From Tilletia caries (taxonomy: Eukaryota > Basidiomycota > Exobasidiomycetes > Tilletiales > Tilletiaceae): DNA of 64,000 nucleotides. Of this stretch, positions 9,817 through 19,649 are shown piece after piece. The notes below the pieces were generated by a model. That model did not search any database, was not told where the DNA came from, and saw nothing but the letters and a program-made list of their open reading frames with translations. Position numbers and translations under genes: made by a program. Position 1 is the first letter of the stretch. Each line of letters starts with the position of its first letter. The stretch lies in contig JALUTQ010000001.1 of assembly GCA_032718865.1 (NCBI GenBank), positions 1,612,001 through 1,676,000 on the forward strand, written 5' to 3'.

Positions 9817-12061
9817 TCAGAGCGCGTCGTCCCAAACACCGCGATGGTAGCGCGAACCACGATCTCCCGCCGCATTGCTGCCGCCGTTCCCTTCCGCCGG
9901 ACTCGCTGATGAAGATGTGGAAACACCCAACTCGGCGGAGGGATACTGCGCCCGGAGGACGCTGAGGCGCGAGCGGAAGTCGTCGTGCGAGATACTGGAC
10001 AGGACCAAAAGAAACATTCGTCAGACAATCGTCCACGTCTCCTCAGTCCATTCAGGCGCGGACCTGTCCTTAACTCACTAAGCGCCGCACAGGCGTCGTG
10101 CACCGACGAAGGCTGCCCGTCCGTGTAGGACGCGATGGTTGTCAAAGACTGAAAAATCCAACAACATTGAATCAGTACAGCTTACACACACACACCCAAG
10201 GAAGGGTGGGTGGGATTTAAAAAAAAAAAAAAAAAAAAAAAAACTCACTCAAAGCCGTGCCGGGAACGAGCTGGGACCAGTACTCGCCCTGGACGCTGGT
10301 CAGGATGGCATGCCACTTCCTCAGCGCATCGTAGAACGGCTCCACATCCTCGTCCGGCACGCGCAACGTCGAGCGGTCATCGTTGTTGTACCGGACCATG
10401 ACGAGCTCGCCGAATTCGTCCTCGAGCTCGACCGGGTTCGTCGTCGTCGTCGTTGATGCGGCTTCGACTGGGGCTGCTGCTACGTCTGTCGAAGAAGGAG
10501 GAGAAGGAGGATCGAGGGCGAGCTCGTCGACGCGTCGGAGGGCCGGACGAGGCGCATGCTGAAGGATCGGATACCCCTCCCCAAGCAAAGGTCTCACAAG
10601 CGTAGCCTCGTCCCCCGCCGAATGGGTGCGCACCCTGACCCGACTCAAGGTCCGATACGCCTCCGGATGAACCTCCCTAAGCACATTGGCAGCCAAGAAG
10701 CCATCAACAAGGAGACTCTCACCCCCCTTCGGCCCAACTTCCTCCACGGGCGCACCCTCCCTGGCGCCCTCTGCGACCCCATGAGAAAGGAGATGAAACA
10801 GCTGCAGCCCGGCAGGGTCGGTGAAGTAGGTGGTGTCGGTGTGGGCGCCGAGGGCAAGGGTGGTGTAGGCCGTGTCGCCGTGGGCGAGGTTGGAGGTGAA
10901 GTCCCAGAAGCCGCCGTAGTGGGTTGGGCGGATGAAAGCGATGCGTTCGATGAGGGATTGGGTCGCTTCCGGTGTCGCTGGTACGCCGGAGACGAAGGAG
11001 AAGCCGTATTGAGCCTGCATTTTTTTTTTTTAAAAAAAATGATGTTGAGCAAGGGTTCAGTAATGGCTGCCCGAGGGCCGTCGCTTCTGTTGGCGCCGAC
11101 TCACAATCTTGTTACACCACTTAAGCACCCCTTCGTCGCTCCCCATGACGTCCTCATAAGATACCGTAGGCGGCGCAGACGCAATCCCGCGACCCCAGAG
11201 GATGCGCTCATGCTCCCCGCCTGCGCCGAGGCCCTGTGGCAGAGGAGAGGATGTGCGGGAGAGGACGGGTGCGTAGGAGTTGTTCATGAGCCAGCGCCAG
11301 GGGTAGAGGGAGATGTGCTGGTTCTGGCTCTGTTGCTGTTGCGGTTGGTGGTTGTCATGCTCCTGCGCTTGGTCTGTGTTGCGCGGTTGTTGCTCCTGGG
11401 CTGAAGCCGAGGTGGATTCGAGGAGGGGCTTGGCTGGCCATGTGACTTGGAGTCCCTCTGTCGTGGCTTCGATAGCGTCGGGGTGAATTCCTTCTGGTAT
11501 CTGTGGCACATTGAGATTGAGCTTTTTGTCACACGGGGTAGCGAACGTCATGGCGGATGGCCACACGTACGGAGAAGGTGTCGAGGAGGCGTTGTTTCGT
11601 GACGGGGTGGTAGCAGCTCGGGCAGCGACAGTGATCCCTGAGCCAGACATGGTGACTGTGGGAGCAAGAGTCATAGTCAGAGACGAGAGTCGACTTTGAG
11701 CGAGGATTGTGACTCACTACTTGCTTTCGAGTCCGCTGGCCCATGTGACTGCGACTTTGCGCTCGTGCTGTGCGACACTGGGCAAGTGCGGGTACGAGAG
11801 CGGCGCCGGCGTTGTGACAGCGGGAGTTGCGACGGAAGCGAGTGAGCGCTGCTGCTGCTGCTGCTGCTGCTGCTGCGTGCGTGATGTCGATGCTGATGCT
11901 GGCTGTGCGAGGCTGTGTTGGTGTCGCGTGAGCTGGAGTAAAGACGCAGCGACTGCACGTGACGAGCACGCCGCTGTTCCCGCCGCTGCTCCCACTGCCC
12001 CTGCGCTCGGAGACAGCCGCGAGAGAAGCAGTGTCGATGTCGCGCGTATCGAAGAACTCAT
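9817..12061 (-). CDS. Trimethyllysine dioxygenase (2OG/Fe(II) oxygenase, carnitine synthesis)
   Basis: Predicted to hydroxylate N6-trimethyllysine, the first step of carnitine biosynthesis, using 2-oxoglutarate, Fe(II) and O2, probably in mitochondria. Exons on the minus strand: 12061-11718, 11655-11571, 11500-11105, 11014-10249, 10148-10079, 9994-9817, giving 612 aa. The N-terminus is Ser/Ala/Arg-rich with a poly-Gln run and looks like a presequence. The family's Cys-rich N-terminal domain follows (VWLRDHCRCPSCYH). The catalytic part contains YGGFWDFTSNLAHGDTAY, the iron ligands HTD (in LGAHTDTTYFTDPAGLQ) and the distal His in VFDNHRVLHGRAAF-like IFDNHRVLHGR, then RRLCGAY and SHDDFRSRL. Fungal gamma-butyrobetaine hydroxylases are similar; the HYGGFWDFTS…LALGAHTDTTYFTDPAG block favours the trimethyllysine enzyme. 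A Gln/Asn-rich insert (about residues 165-200) and an acidic/Thr-rich insert before LVMVRYNNDDRS are unusual. The intron near 10220 contains a 27-base A run on the plus strand. Confidence 0.82.
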
Positions 12062-13354
12062 CGGTTACTTGCCTCACAACGGAAAGAATCAATCGTGTGT
12101 GGACACCGACGTGGTCGTGGTGGTGGGCGTAATCGTGAAACCTGAGACCCAGCCACGTGAGCGTTCCTCAGTCACGTGATCAGATGAGATCTTGAGACAG
12201 ATGAAGTTCGAAGTTCGACAGCCAGGCCTGATCTTGCCAAGGATCGACCAGTGCAGCCTCATATATATGTATGATCAACCACGCTCACCCACTCACGCCG
12301 CACAGTCGATGAGATATGAGAGCCTCGATCCTGCACAGCTCACACAGTAGGGCGTATGTAGTGCGGATAGCGGCAGAGGTGGGCCTTTGCGTATCTTGCC
12401 AAGTAAGGTCGGTGCACTTGCGTGACTGACACCATGTGTGCTCGGTGTTGGTTTCTCAAAATCTCAAGACTGAAGATATGGGGCGGCTGCGGCCTGCGAG
12501 CCTGCGGGCCCTGCGGCCTGCGCGGCAGTCGCGCCTCGTGATCTGCAAAACACGTCCAAAACTAGCGGGGCAGAAATTGGTTTCATTTTCCCTGACCCTG
12601 AGATGCACCAAGACCTCATGCCTCATGTATGTGGTCTCCATCTCTCGAGTCTTCTGCCATCAGCAGACATGTTGATCAGGCATTCCACGTTTCCGTTGGA
12701 TGCCGATATGGAGCTCCATTATTCATCATCATCGACCTTCAGCCAAGGCATTTGAAGGTCAGAGCCGTCGCCGCCTGCAACTGGGCACGTCCGTTCTCCA
12801 TGCTCTTGCCATCAGAACAGCGGGAGTGGTGCTGACTGCTGCATCGTCGGAAATCGGAGCTGCTGGGTGTGGATGCCTGCGGGAGACGGAGTCACCTTGT
12901 GGTCACGGAGTGCGTCTATCTACATATGTGGGGGTTTGATCTGCGCCTACAGTTTGATCTTTTGTTTCATTGGTCTGCTCTTTCGTTTGTTTGTTATCGG
13001 AACACTGGCGCAGTGCCTGGGTTCCTTTGGTACTCCCCTAGGCTCCGACACCAGTCACCACAGCTCTGGGATGCTGTATCGCGCCTTGGTTAACCCTCAC
13101 CCTCTCGCCGCCTCTCTCCATCCCCACCTCCTTCCCTAACATCTCCCTCACTCCCTCTCTCACTCCCTCACTCCCTCTCTCCCCTACCCATCCACAGCTC
13201 TGCAGATCTCGACATCGACATCGACATCGACATCGACATCAACCAACACCTCCAGGAAATCACAGCGGAATTCGATCCCACAAAGTACCCCTTTTCTCTC
13301 TACAGTCATTACCAGTTGCGCATACTCCTCCCTATAGAAAGCCATCTCTCCAAG
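12062..13354. promoter_or_regulatory. Divergent promoter region (dioxygenase / GH128)
   Basis: This 1.3-kb segment separates two outward-transcribed genes. It contains TA-rich stretches (ATATATATGTATGATC near 12261) and, just upstream of the GH128 start, a CGACAT hexamer repeated about four times (13212-13240). No coding exon is seen. Confidence 0.45.
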
Positions 13355-14714
13355 ATGCAGATCTCTACTGCCTTCTCACGGCTCTCCGTCACCCTCCTCA
13401 TCGCACTCGCAACAGTCTTCCTCGCCTCAACACAACAGGCACAAGCAGTACAGCCCGGTCTCCCATGGGGCGCATCCCCACAACTCGCACGGAAACTCGT
13501 CAAGTCGGGCTCAAACTTCCAATGGTACATGAACTGGGGCAACAACCGCCCCGTTAGCACCCTTGGCTCTCTCAACTACGGTCAGTCAACACCCCACTTC
13601 ATTCCCCTGCGTCCTATTTCACTTACTGAATACCTTCCCTTTCCCTTCCCCAAATTCCAAATCAGTGCCCACCTTCTGGGGTCAGTCCAAGATTGACGCA
13701 TGGCACAGTCTCGAGGGGTGGTACAAGGCTCACGGGAAGCGGCCCAAGTACATCCTCGCTCAGAACGAGCCCGACGTGAGTATTCATCACAATCTGTCCC
13801 ACTAAACCGTTTCTCATTTTTCTGACCTAGTATTCTCTCTCCATATACAGGTTCCCTCTCAATCAAACACCTCCCCCAAAGCCGCTGCCAAGCAGTGGAT
13901 GAAGGAACTCAAGCCCTGGCAACGCCGCGGTGTCAAGGTCGGTTCCCCACAACTCTGCTGGGACACCACCAACTGGCTCGAACCTTTCCTCCGCAACCTC
14001 CGCAACATGGGCGGCAAGCCCGACTTCTGTGCCGCCCACTACTACGGATCTGCAACTGACCTCGGCCGCTTTAAGCAATATGTCCGCCGTGTTCGCAGCA
14101 CATGCCGCAAGTACGGTGTCAAGTCCATCTGGCTCACCGAGATCGGTGTGATGGCGTCCTCCCACCCCGCCCAGGGCGAGGTCAACCACTTCGCACAGGA
14201 AGTCTTCCAGTGGCTCCAGACCCAGCCTTACGTCAAGCGGGCCGCCTGGATCGGTGTCTTCGAGTTCGACACACCTTACGACGGCTTCATGAGCCAGAAG
14301 AACGCTTACTTCAACTCGGACGGAACCCTGCGCTCGCTCGGCCGCATCATGGCTTTCGGAAACCTCTTCGGCCGTCGCTCCCTCGTCCGCGCCTCCGCCC
14401 ACGCCGCCATTGCCGAGCGTCAGGCAGAAGTCAACGGTACCCTCATCGACGCCAAGGCCGCCCTTGACGACCCCCGGGGCAACTGGGACCACGCCTTTGC
14501 GGGCGATGACCAGCACGACCCTAACGACGATGCATACTGGGATGCCAAGGTCGCCCACGAGGACGAGGCTGGCCCGGCCGACCACGACGATGACGTCCGT
14601 CTTCACGAACTTGCGGACGACGTCGACCACTACCAGGACGGCTTCTTGGGCGATCTGCTCAAGGACGTCGTCAAAGTTGTCGAAGGCATCGTCCCTGCTC
14701 AAGCTCAAGCTTGA
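13355..14714 (+). CDS. Secreted GH128 (Asl1-like) beta-1,3-glucanase with acidic tail
   Basis: Probable extracellular or wall-associated endo-beta-1,3-glucanase of the Asl1/GH128 'glycosyl hydrolase catalytic core' family. Exons 13355-13580, 13666-13775, 13851-14714 give 399 aa. A signal peptide occupies roughly residues 1-31 (…LLIALATVFLASTQQAQA). The core contains FQWYMNWGNN, YILAQNEPDVPSQSN (the Glu of NEP is the likely acid/base), SPQLCWDTTNWL, FCAAHYYGS, and IWLTEIGVMASS (the Glu of TEI is the likely nucleophile), then GVFEFDTPYDGF. These landmarks and their spacing fit the family. The last ~100 residues are not part of the core: they are rich in Asp, His and Glu (for example HDPNDDAYWD and ADHDDD). 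A poly(A)-like signal, GAATAAAG, lies at about 14751. Substrate is inferred from the family. Confidence 0.83.
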
Positions 14715-16510
14715 ATCCAGCACACTAGCAAACACACCCACACACGATTGTGAATAAAGTCCTCCCCACTTAAGACGATTCCTTGTTGCGACTGGACACA
14801 AGGGGGGGGAAATTTTGCAGATGGGGTGGGGAGAACGGGGAACAGGCGGAAACCGACCATTACTCATCGCACTCCCGATTTCTTGCCTGCCATGCAAATT
14901 TGAGCTGTGCTCCCCGTCCTTCCCCTTCCGTTTGTCCTTCCCATCCCGTCCCCACCAAAGCCCCCACCCCACCTCCACTCCAAACTCCCGACACTCCAGC
15001 CTGGCGCTCTCGCTTCTCTCTCCGCTTTATTGTCGTCGTCGTCGATCGGTCCACGTCAAAAGTCGGATCCCCAACCCACCACATCTCTTCGCTTTCCTCA
15101 AGAAGCAGGGCCCTTTATCCAAATTCCCTTCGCTCGGACCCCTTTTCCTTTGGCCCCTATTTTTTTGGGCGAGCGAGGGATGCTTCACATTTTGGATCAA
15201 CCTCCAACCTTCGCCCGGCCCAAGATGTTTTCCTCCTCCTGTTTCGGACAGAGGATGGACTTCCTTTGGCCAGGTTCCACACCACGAATCATCGATTGCT
15301 CCCTTTCCCGACTTTGGACACCGTAGCTTTTCTTCTCGTCTCTCTCTCTCTCTCTCTCTCGCGCGCTCTCTCTCTCGGCTCTCCATATATTCTCGCGAAA
15401 CTCTCTCCTGGACCCTTCTCTCGAACCCGCGGCGCTGTCTCTCTCGTCTCTCTTGCCCCGTCTCCACGGTTGTCCCCGCTCTCCTTTCACATCACACACC
15501 CACCGATTATTTCCTCCCCCACCTTCCGCCCATTCCATCCCAACCTGCAATCTTGTTCCGTACAACTGGTCACCCCTTGTCCATTCGGAATCTCCGACAC
15601 ACACACATACGGCATACCCTCTCTCTCCCGTCCCATGCCGAAGCTTTTTTTCCGACCACCTTGGCGGAAAATTCGTTGAAGGAGGCTGTCCTTTCCTTCG
15701 CGGAATCGGACTGTACGGACCACAATTTCATCTCCCCCTTTACATCTCCTCCTTTTATATCGTCACCCTTCACACACACTCACCTCCCTCTCGCAGTGCA
15801 CCTTCAAGCGTGGGGGAGGTGGGGGGAAATCCGACCTCATCCATCCCATCCTTTCCTTCGTTCGCTGTCGTTCTCGTTCATACCCGTACTGAGGACTTGC
15901 GACGAATGCCCGCCGCGACAGTATAGCTGCCATGAAGCTAACCCTCATCCCTCTGACGCGACGAACACAGCAGATTTGCCGTGATACACGCCTACGAGAC
16001 GATTCTCCGAAATCATACCATTACCCCGAGTCCGACTGCCCCCTCTTCCATCGTACACTGTGAGTACCTATGAGGGTACTGGGTAACTAGTAGTGAAGGC
16101 CACCGGCTGTCGTGTTGAAGCTAAGCACTCTACTTCCAAGTTCCAACACCCTTCTCATCAGCTCTACGGACTCCGTCTCCCTCATTCCTACTCCCAGCTG
16201 ACCTCTCCTGGCTTGTCCCTGACGTGTCCATAAACAGCGCTTACTTTTCCCCTCTTCTTTCTGAATAGGACACCCTTACCTTCTGCCCTTCCCTTACCGC
16301 TTACTGCCTGCATTCCTATTCCATTCTAGCAAACCTTTGTTGGTGAGTAGACTGATGGCGCTGTCGCTGTCCTCAACCTTGATGCTGAATGCGCGACAGT
16401 AACTTGCCTTCCCCCTCTTAACCCCTCCTCTTGCAATTTTCCTGACACTCACAGAAACCTTCCGTACCGACCGCTCGCCTGCAAATCCTCGCCCTCAGCA
16501 ACATCCTACG
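14715..16510 (+). promoter_or_regulatory. Pyrimidine-rich leader upstream of the small secreted protein gene
   Basis: The plus strand is strongly C/T-rich from about 14900 to 15870, with CT-dinucleotide runs near 15338-15375. Long open frames here are Ser/Pro/Leu-rich and exist because the composition lacks stops; I do not regard them as genes. Several consensus donors (16060, about 16341) with downstream YAG acceptors suggest a multi-intron 5' leader for the gene that starts at 16511. Confidence 0.4.
15932..16201 (+). CDS. Possible spliced upstream ORF in the leader
   Basis: An ATG at 15932 opens a frame (MKLTLIPLTRRTQQICRDTR…) that reaches a consensus donor at 16060. Joining 15932-16059 to 16162-16201 across a canonical intron (acceptor CATCAG) gives about 55 aa. 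It lies in the presumed leader of the small secreted protein. It could be a regulatory uORF, a short independent gene, or chance. Confidence 0.22.
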
Positions 16511-17059
16511 ATGCGACCCACACTCCCACTCCTTCCCTTGCTGCTCACCTTGCTCGTGGTGTCGCTATGTTCGCTGCCCGTTTCTCTCGCCTCTGTGAGT
16601 TACTCGGTCGACTGATCACCCTCAGGCCTCAGGATGAACACTGAAAGTGTTTATCTTGCTACTTGCTAGTAGGAACCTGCTCCACAGGAGAATGTATGCC
16701 ACAGATGCGCGCACGCAAAAGATCCAGCCAATTGCTACCGCACGTGTTACACATGCGATCTCGCCGCCGCTAACCACGTCTTTGTCAAATATGTACGTCT
16801 CTTCTCACCTCCCTTTCAGTATATAGCTGCTGACTTATCTCGGATCACTATTTCACTCCTTCTGCTTTGCTATCTCGCTCCTCTGTTCTACGCTGCTCCG
16901 ACCGGCCCTTCGTACGTTCAGGACGGCCACAGAGACGACTGCAACAAAGTTTGCGGTGCTAGGAAGGATTGCAAGCAGAAGTGCAAGGACATCCAGAAAA
17001 CCTGCTGCACCGACTTCTTCGGCTGCTGCCCATACATACCTGAGTCCCTTTGCCGTTGA
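16511..17059 (+). CDS. Small secreted cysteine-rich protein
   Basis: Three short exons, 16511-16594, 16673-16792 and 16922-17059, each in frame and bounded by canonical splice sites, give 113 aa. The first exon is a classical signal peptide (MRPTLPLLPLLLTLLVVSLC…). The mature part has 14 cysteines in about 86 residues: C-x2-C-x8-C-x3-C-x2-C, a 16-residue gap, then C-x3-C-x4-C-x3-C-x6-CC-x5-CC-x7-C. The spacing does not match hydrophobins (eight Cys) or any family I recognise. Size, secretion signal and seven possible disulfides make it a candidate apoplastic effector or defence/antimicrobial-type protein, but there is no direct evidence of function. Each exon is too short to stand out as an open frame alone, so it is easily missed. 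Confidence 0.62.
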
Positions 17060-17462
17060 AGATTCGGACCGGACGATGTGAGTGCAGGTTCATGCCACCA
17101 TGCGCTTCAGCTCTCTCTGACACATACTAAGTTGTTAAATGCCTTCCCTCACTATAGCTGGACCGCCCCTCGACGTGGTGGCTTGCGTGGATCTACCCAC
17201 GCTGCTTCCCCTTCTTCCTCGAATGTGTCTGAAGATTGTGCGCTTTTCCATACCGACTGTGCTGTCTTACATGTCAACATTGACGATCAACCCGAACGTG
17301 AGCAATATGTATGTGGGTTTTGAGCAGCAAGATATCGATCTCGGAGCGAGATAGATCACAGTGAAGGAGATGTCAAAGCGAGAAGTCTGCGTTCGGGCGG
17401 AAATACGTTCGATTAGAGGGTGGAAGCGTGGTAAACTGACGGAATGAAATGAGTCGGCGATG
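17060..17462. other. 3' flank of the small secreted protein gene
   Basis: The segment probably contains the 3' untranslated region; a donor-like GTGAGT at 17078 shortly after the stop may mark a 3'-UTR intron. No protein-like frame is supported. Confidence 0.3.
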
Positions 17463-17471
17463 ATACGAGGC

Positions 17472-18101
17472 GGGTAATTCTAATCCACTCCTCCGGGCGA
17501 ACATCAAAAACGTTCGCCCCAGGGGGGGGGGCGAAGCGTAGAAAATTTCAAGCGTTCGCCCCCCACCTTATTTTCATATTTTCAGTATGTTTCAGAGCCT
17601 TCCAGTTCCACTTTCAGAGCCTTCCAGTTCCACTCTCTCTCAGGCACACTGTCGGTACCGACCATTTTGCACGGCACTATAAATTATAAATCGAAATATG
17701 CTGCAAAGTGATGTTTGAAACTCCACGTGGTGTGCCTGACTGGGAGAAGACGTCCTATATTGCTGGAGTCTGAGATGAGGTCTGCGGCAGTCTGAAAAGT
17801 CTGACATGGTCTAACAGCAACGGTGAGACCCAGATCACGGCCGATTAGGGAACAGGTTACAGGGTCTCCCAGCCTGATGAGACCCCAAAGAGCCGAAAAG
17901 GTGGTCAGACAAAATCACATTCCGCCGTGGGAAGCGGAGCTATGTCTGAGACGAATTCTGTGTGCCTTTGACTTGCATAACACAACAGAGCTCGAGGCGA
18001 ACATGGTCACGATCGTCGCTGTGTTCGCCCCGGGCGAAGGTGAAAATGCTTCGCCCCGGGGGGGGCGAACCTTCGCCCGGGGGAGTGGATTAGAATTACC
18101 C
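17472..18101. mobile_element. 630-bp MITE with 9-bp target duplication (MULE-like)
   Basis: The ends are inverted repeats: GGGTAATTCTAATCCACTC at 17472-17490 is perfectly repeated in reverse at 18083-18101. The match continues imperfectly through a GC-rich (C)CCGGGCGAA segment. The element is bracketed by ATACGAGGC (17463-17471) and ATATGAGGC (18102-18110), a 9-bp duplication with one mismatch. Subterminal palindromes of the type GTTCGCCCC…GGGGCGAA occur at both ends. No transposase is encoded. A 9-bp duplication suggests the Mutator-like superfamily. Confidence 0.72.
17591..17634. repeat. Two tandem 22-bp repeats inside the MITE
   Basis: The unit beginning TTCAGAGCCTTCCAGTTCCA occurs twice head to tail (17591-17612 and 17613-17634). 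Confidence 0.8.
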
Positions 18102-18110
18102 ATATGAGGC

Positions 18111-19649
18111 GCGAGAGACCCGACTACGATCGAGGACGTGGCATTGACTGACTGACTGACTGACTGACTGCTTTCCATTTCCGTGTTGCGAACCGTTGCG
18201 GAGGGCCCTACCCAGTCGGCGGTCCCCTCCCTGAGGCCCTGAGGCCCCGAGCCGCTTCAGCCCTGAGATTGTCCGCTCGGACATGGTGCTGCTGACCTTG
18301 AGAAGGAGCGTTAATCACCTCCTGGAGCTGAAGAATGCGGCCCCCAAGCCCCAAGCCCCAACGGTCTCGGTCACTCACTCACTCACTCACGACAGGCGCC
18401 TCTCCCCCAGAGAGTTCCCGCTTTTTCAAATGGCCTCTTCCAACGCAGGAGCCCCCCCAGAGGCGGGTAGCAATGGGTGGGCGAGGGCCGAGACTTTTCG
18501 CCTCTCTGTGGTGATCCACTCAGGCGGGCGACCCGTTTCTCCGGTCCTGGACGTTTTGGAACGCAGCTGGCCGGGCGGAGAAGGGGGGCGATTTTCCTGC
18601 GTCAGGCTCGTCCTTTTATCTCTCTGACTCTTCCTCTCTCCGGAACCGGGTGGGCTTACACACACTCCGTCGGGCGACTGTCGACCTGGAGCTGGCTCAG
18701 CTTGGGAAGGGTTTTTTTCTCGTACATTTAGCCCAGATCTTACCCAGCTTACGCTGATCACTCTCACTCTTGTCAACAGACAGGCGGGCCGTTGAGAGGT
18801 GAGATTCTGGATCGCAGGAGTCGCTTTACGCCTTTCCGTCTTACATACTTACTTCCCACGCGCCTCTCTGCAGCCTTGGCTCTGGGTCCCTCTTCGAAAG
18901 GGCGCGCGCATGGGCGCTCTGGATCAGCTTGACCTTCTTACCCACCTTTCTTCACTTCATTTTTCTGCTTAACAGAGCCTTGCGGAAGACGAACCGCCGC
19001 CATCCGGACCAGTCTCCCTCCCACCTCGACTTTCAAGACCTGGCCTTGTCGCATCCTAATCCCGACCTGACATTCATTCATTCACTCATACATTCATTCT
19101 ATCTAATTTTTCTCATAATCTGCCCTCGCGCTCCCTCCCTTCCAACTTTGCACACTCTTCTCCCAAACAGGTATCACCTTCCCAGCTTGTGCGACATCCC
19201 CAGGACGCTGCTCCGGTACGAAACGGGAAGTTCGAAGTTCTCAAACACGACGACGCCCGGCCAGCTCAACCTCAAGGTTGTAACTCTCATTTCGACCCGA
19301 ATTGGTTAAGTCACGGTGCTTCTTCGCGGCAATCCTCTCAACGTGAGGGCCAGCTACCCTTTTGAGGCCGCCTGCCGTCTGTGAAAGGCGAAACGGAGAG
19401 GCTGCTTGCCTTTGGAAGGATCCACACACCACACTCATTCGAAACAATAATTTTCAACAGTCCTTACATCCCTTCATTTCGAAAGAAAGAAGGCGACCCT
19501 TCTCTACTCGCTCGGCCAGGCCAGTCGTCTATCTTCCAACCATCTCTCATCGAACTTCAGGCAGGCTCCCCCCCTTCCTTCCTCCTCCTACTCCATTCGC
19601 TCGCTCGCACTCTCCCGCTCCCACTCCCCATCAACACAAATCGTCAAAG
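18111..19649. other. Upstream region and leader of the fasciclin gene
   Basis: No convincing coding exon is seen. Simple repeats are present: (TGAC)n at about 18147-18170 and (TCAC)n near 18372-18390. From about 18900 the plus strand is pyrimidine-rich and probably holds the promoter and 5' leader of the gene starting at 19650. Confidence 0.35.

Noticed and set aside
10217..10243. Poly(A) run as evidence for a retroposed gene
   Set aside because: The run lies inside a minus-strand intron of the dioxygenase gene, whose exons on both sides join perfectly.
9817..12061. Annotation as gamma-butyrobetaine hydroxylase
   Set aside because: The enzymes are homologous, but the HYGGFWDFTS…HTDTTYFTDPAG block is closer to trimethyllysine dioxygenases as I know them; the alternative is not excluded.
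13863..14978. Minus-strand frame of about 370 codons opposite GH128
   Set aside because: The plus strand carries the catalytic motifs and splice sites of GH128; the antisense frame is Val/Asp-rich shadow.
14815..15984. Open frame of about 390 codons on the plus strand
   Set aside because: Ser/Pro/Leu-rich product from a C/T-rich tract; other frames are also open, there is no domain resemblance, and it fits a non-coding leader.
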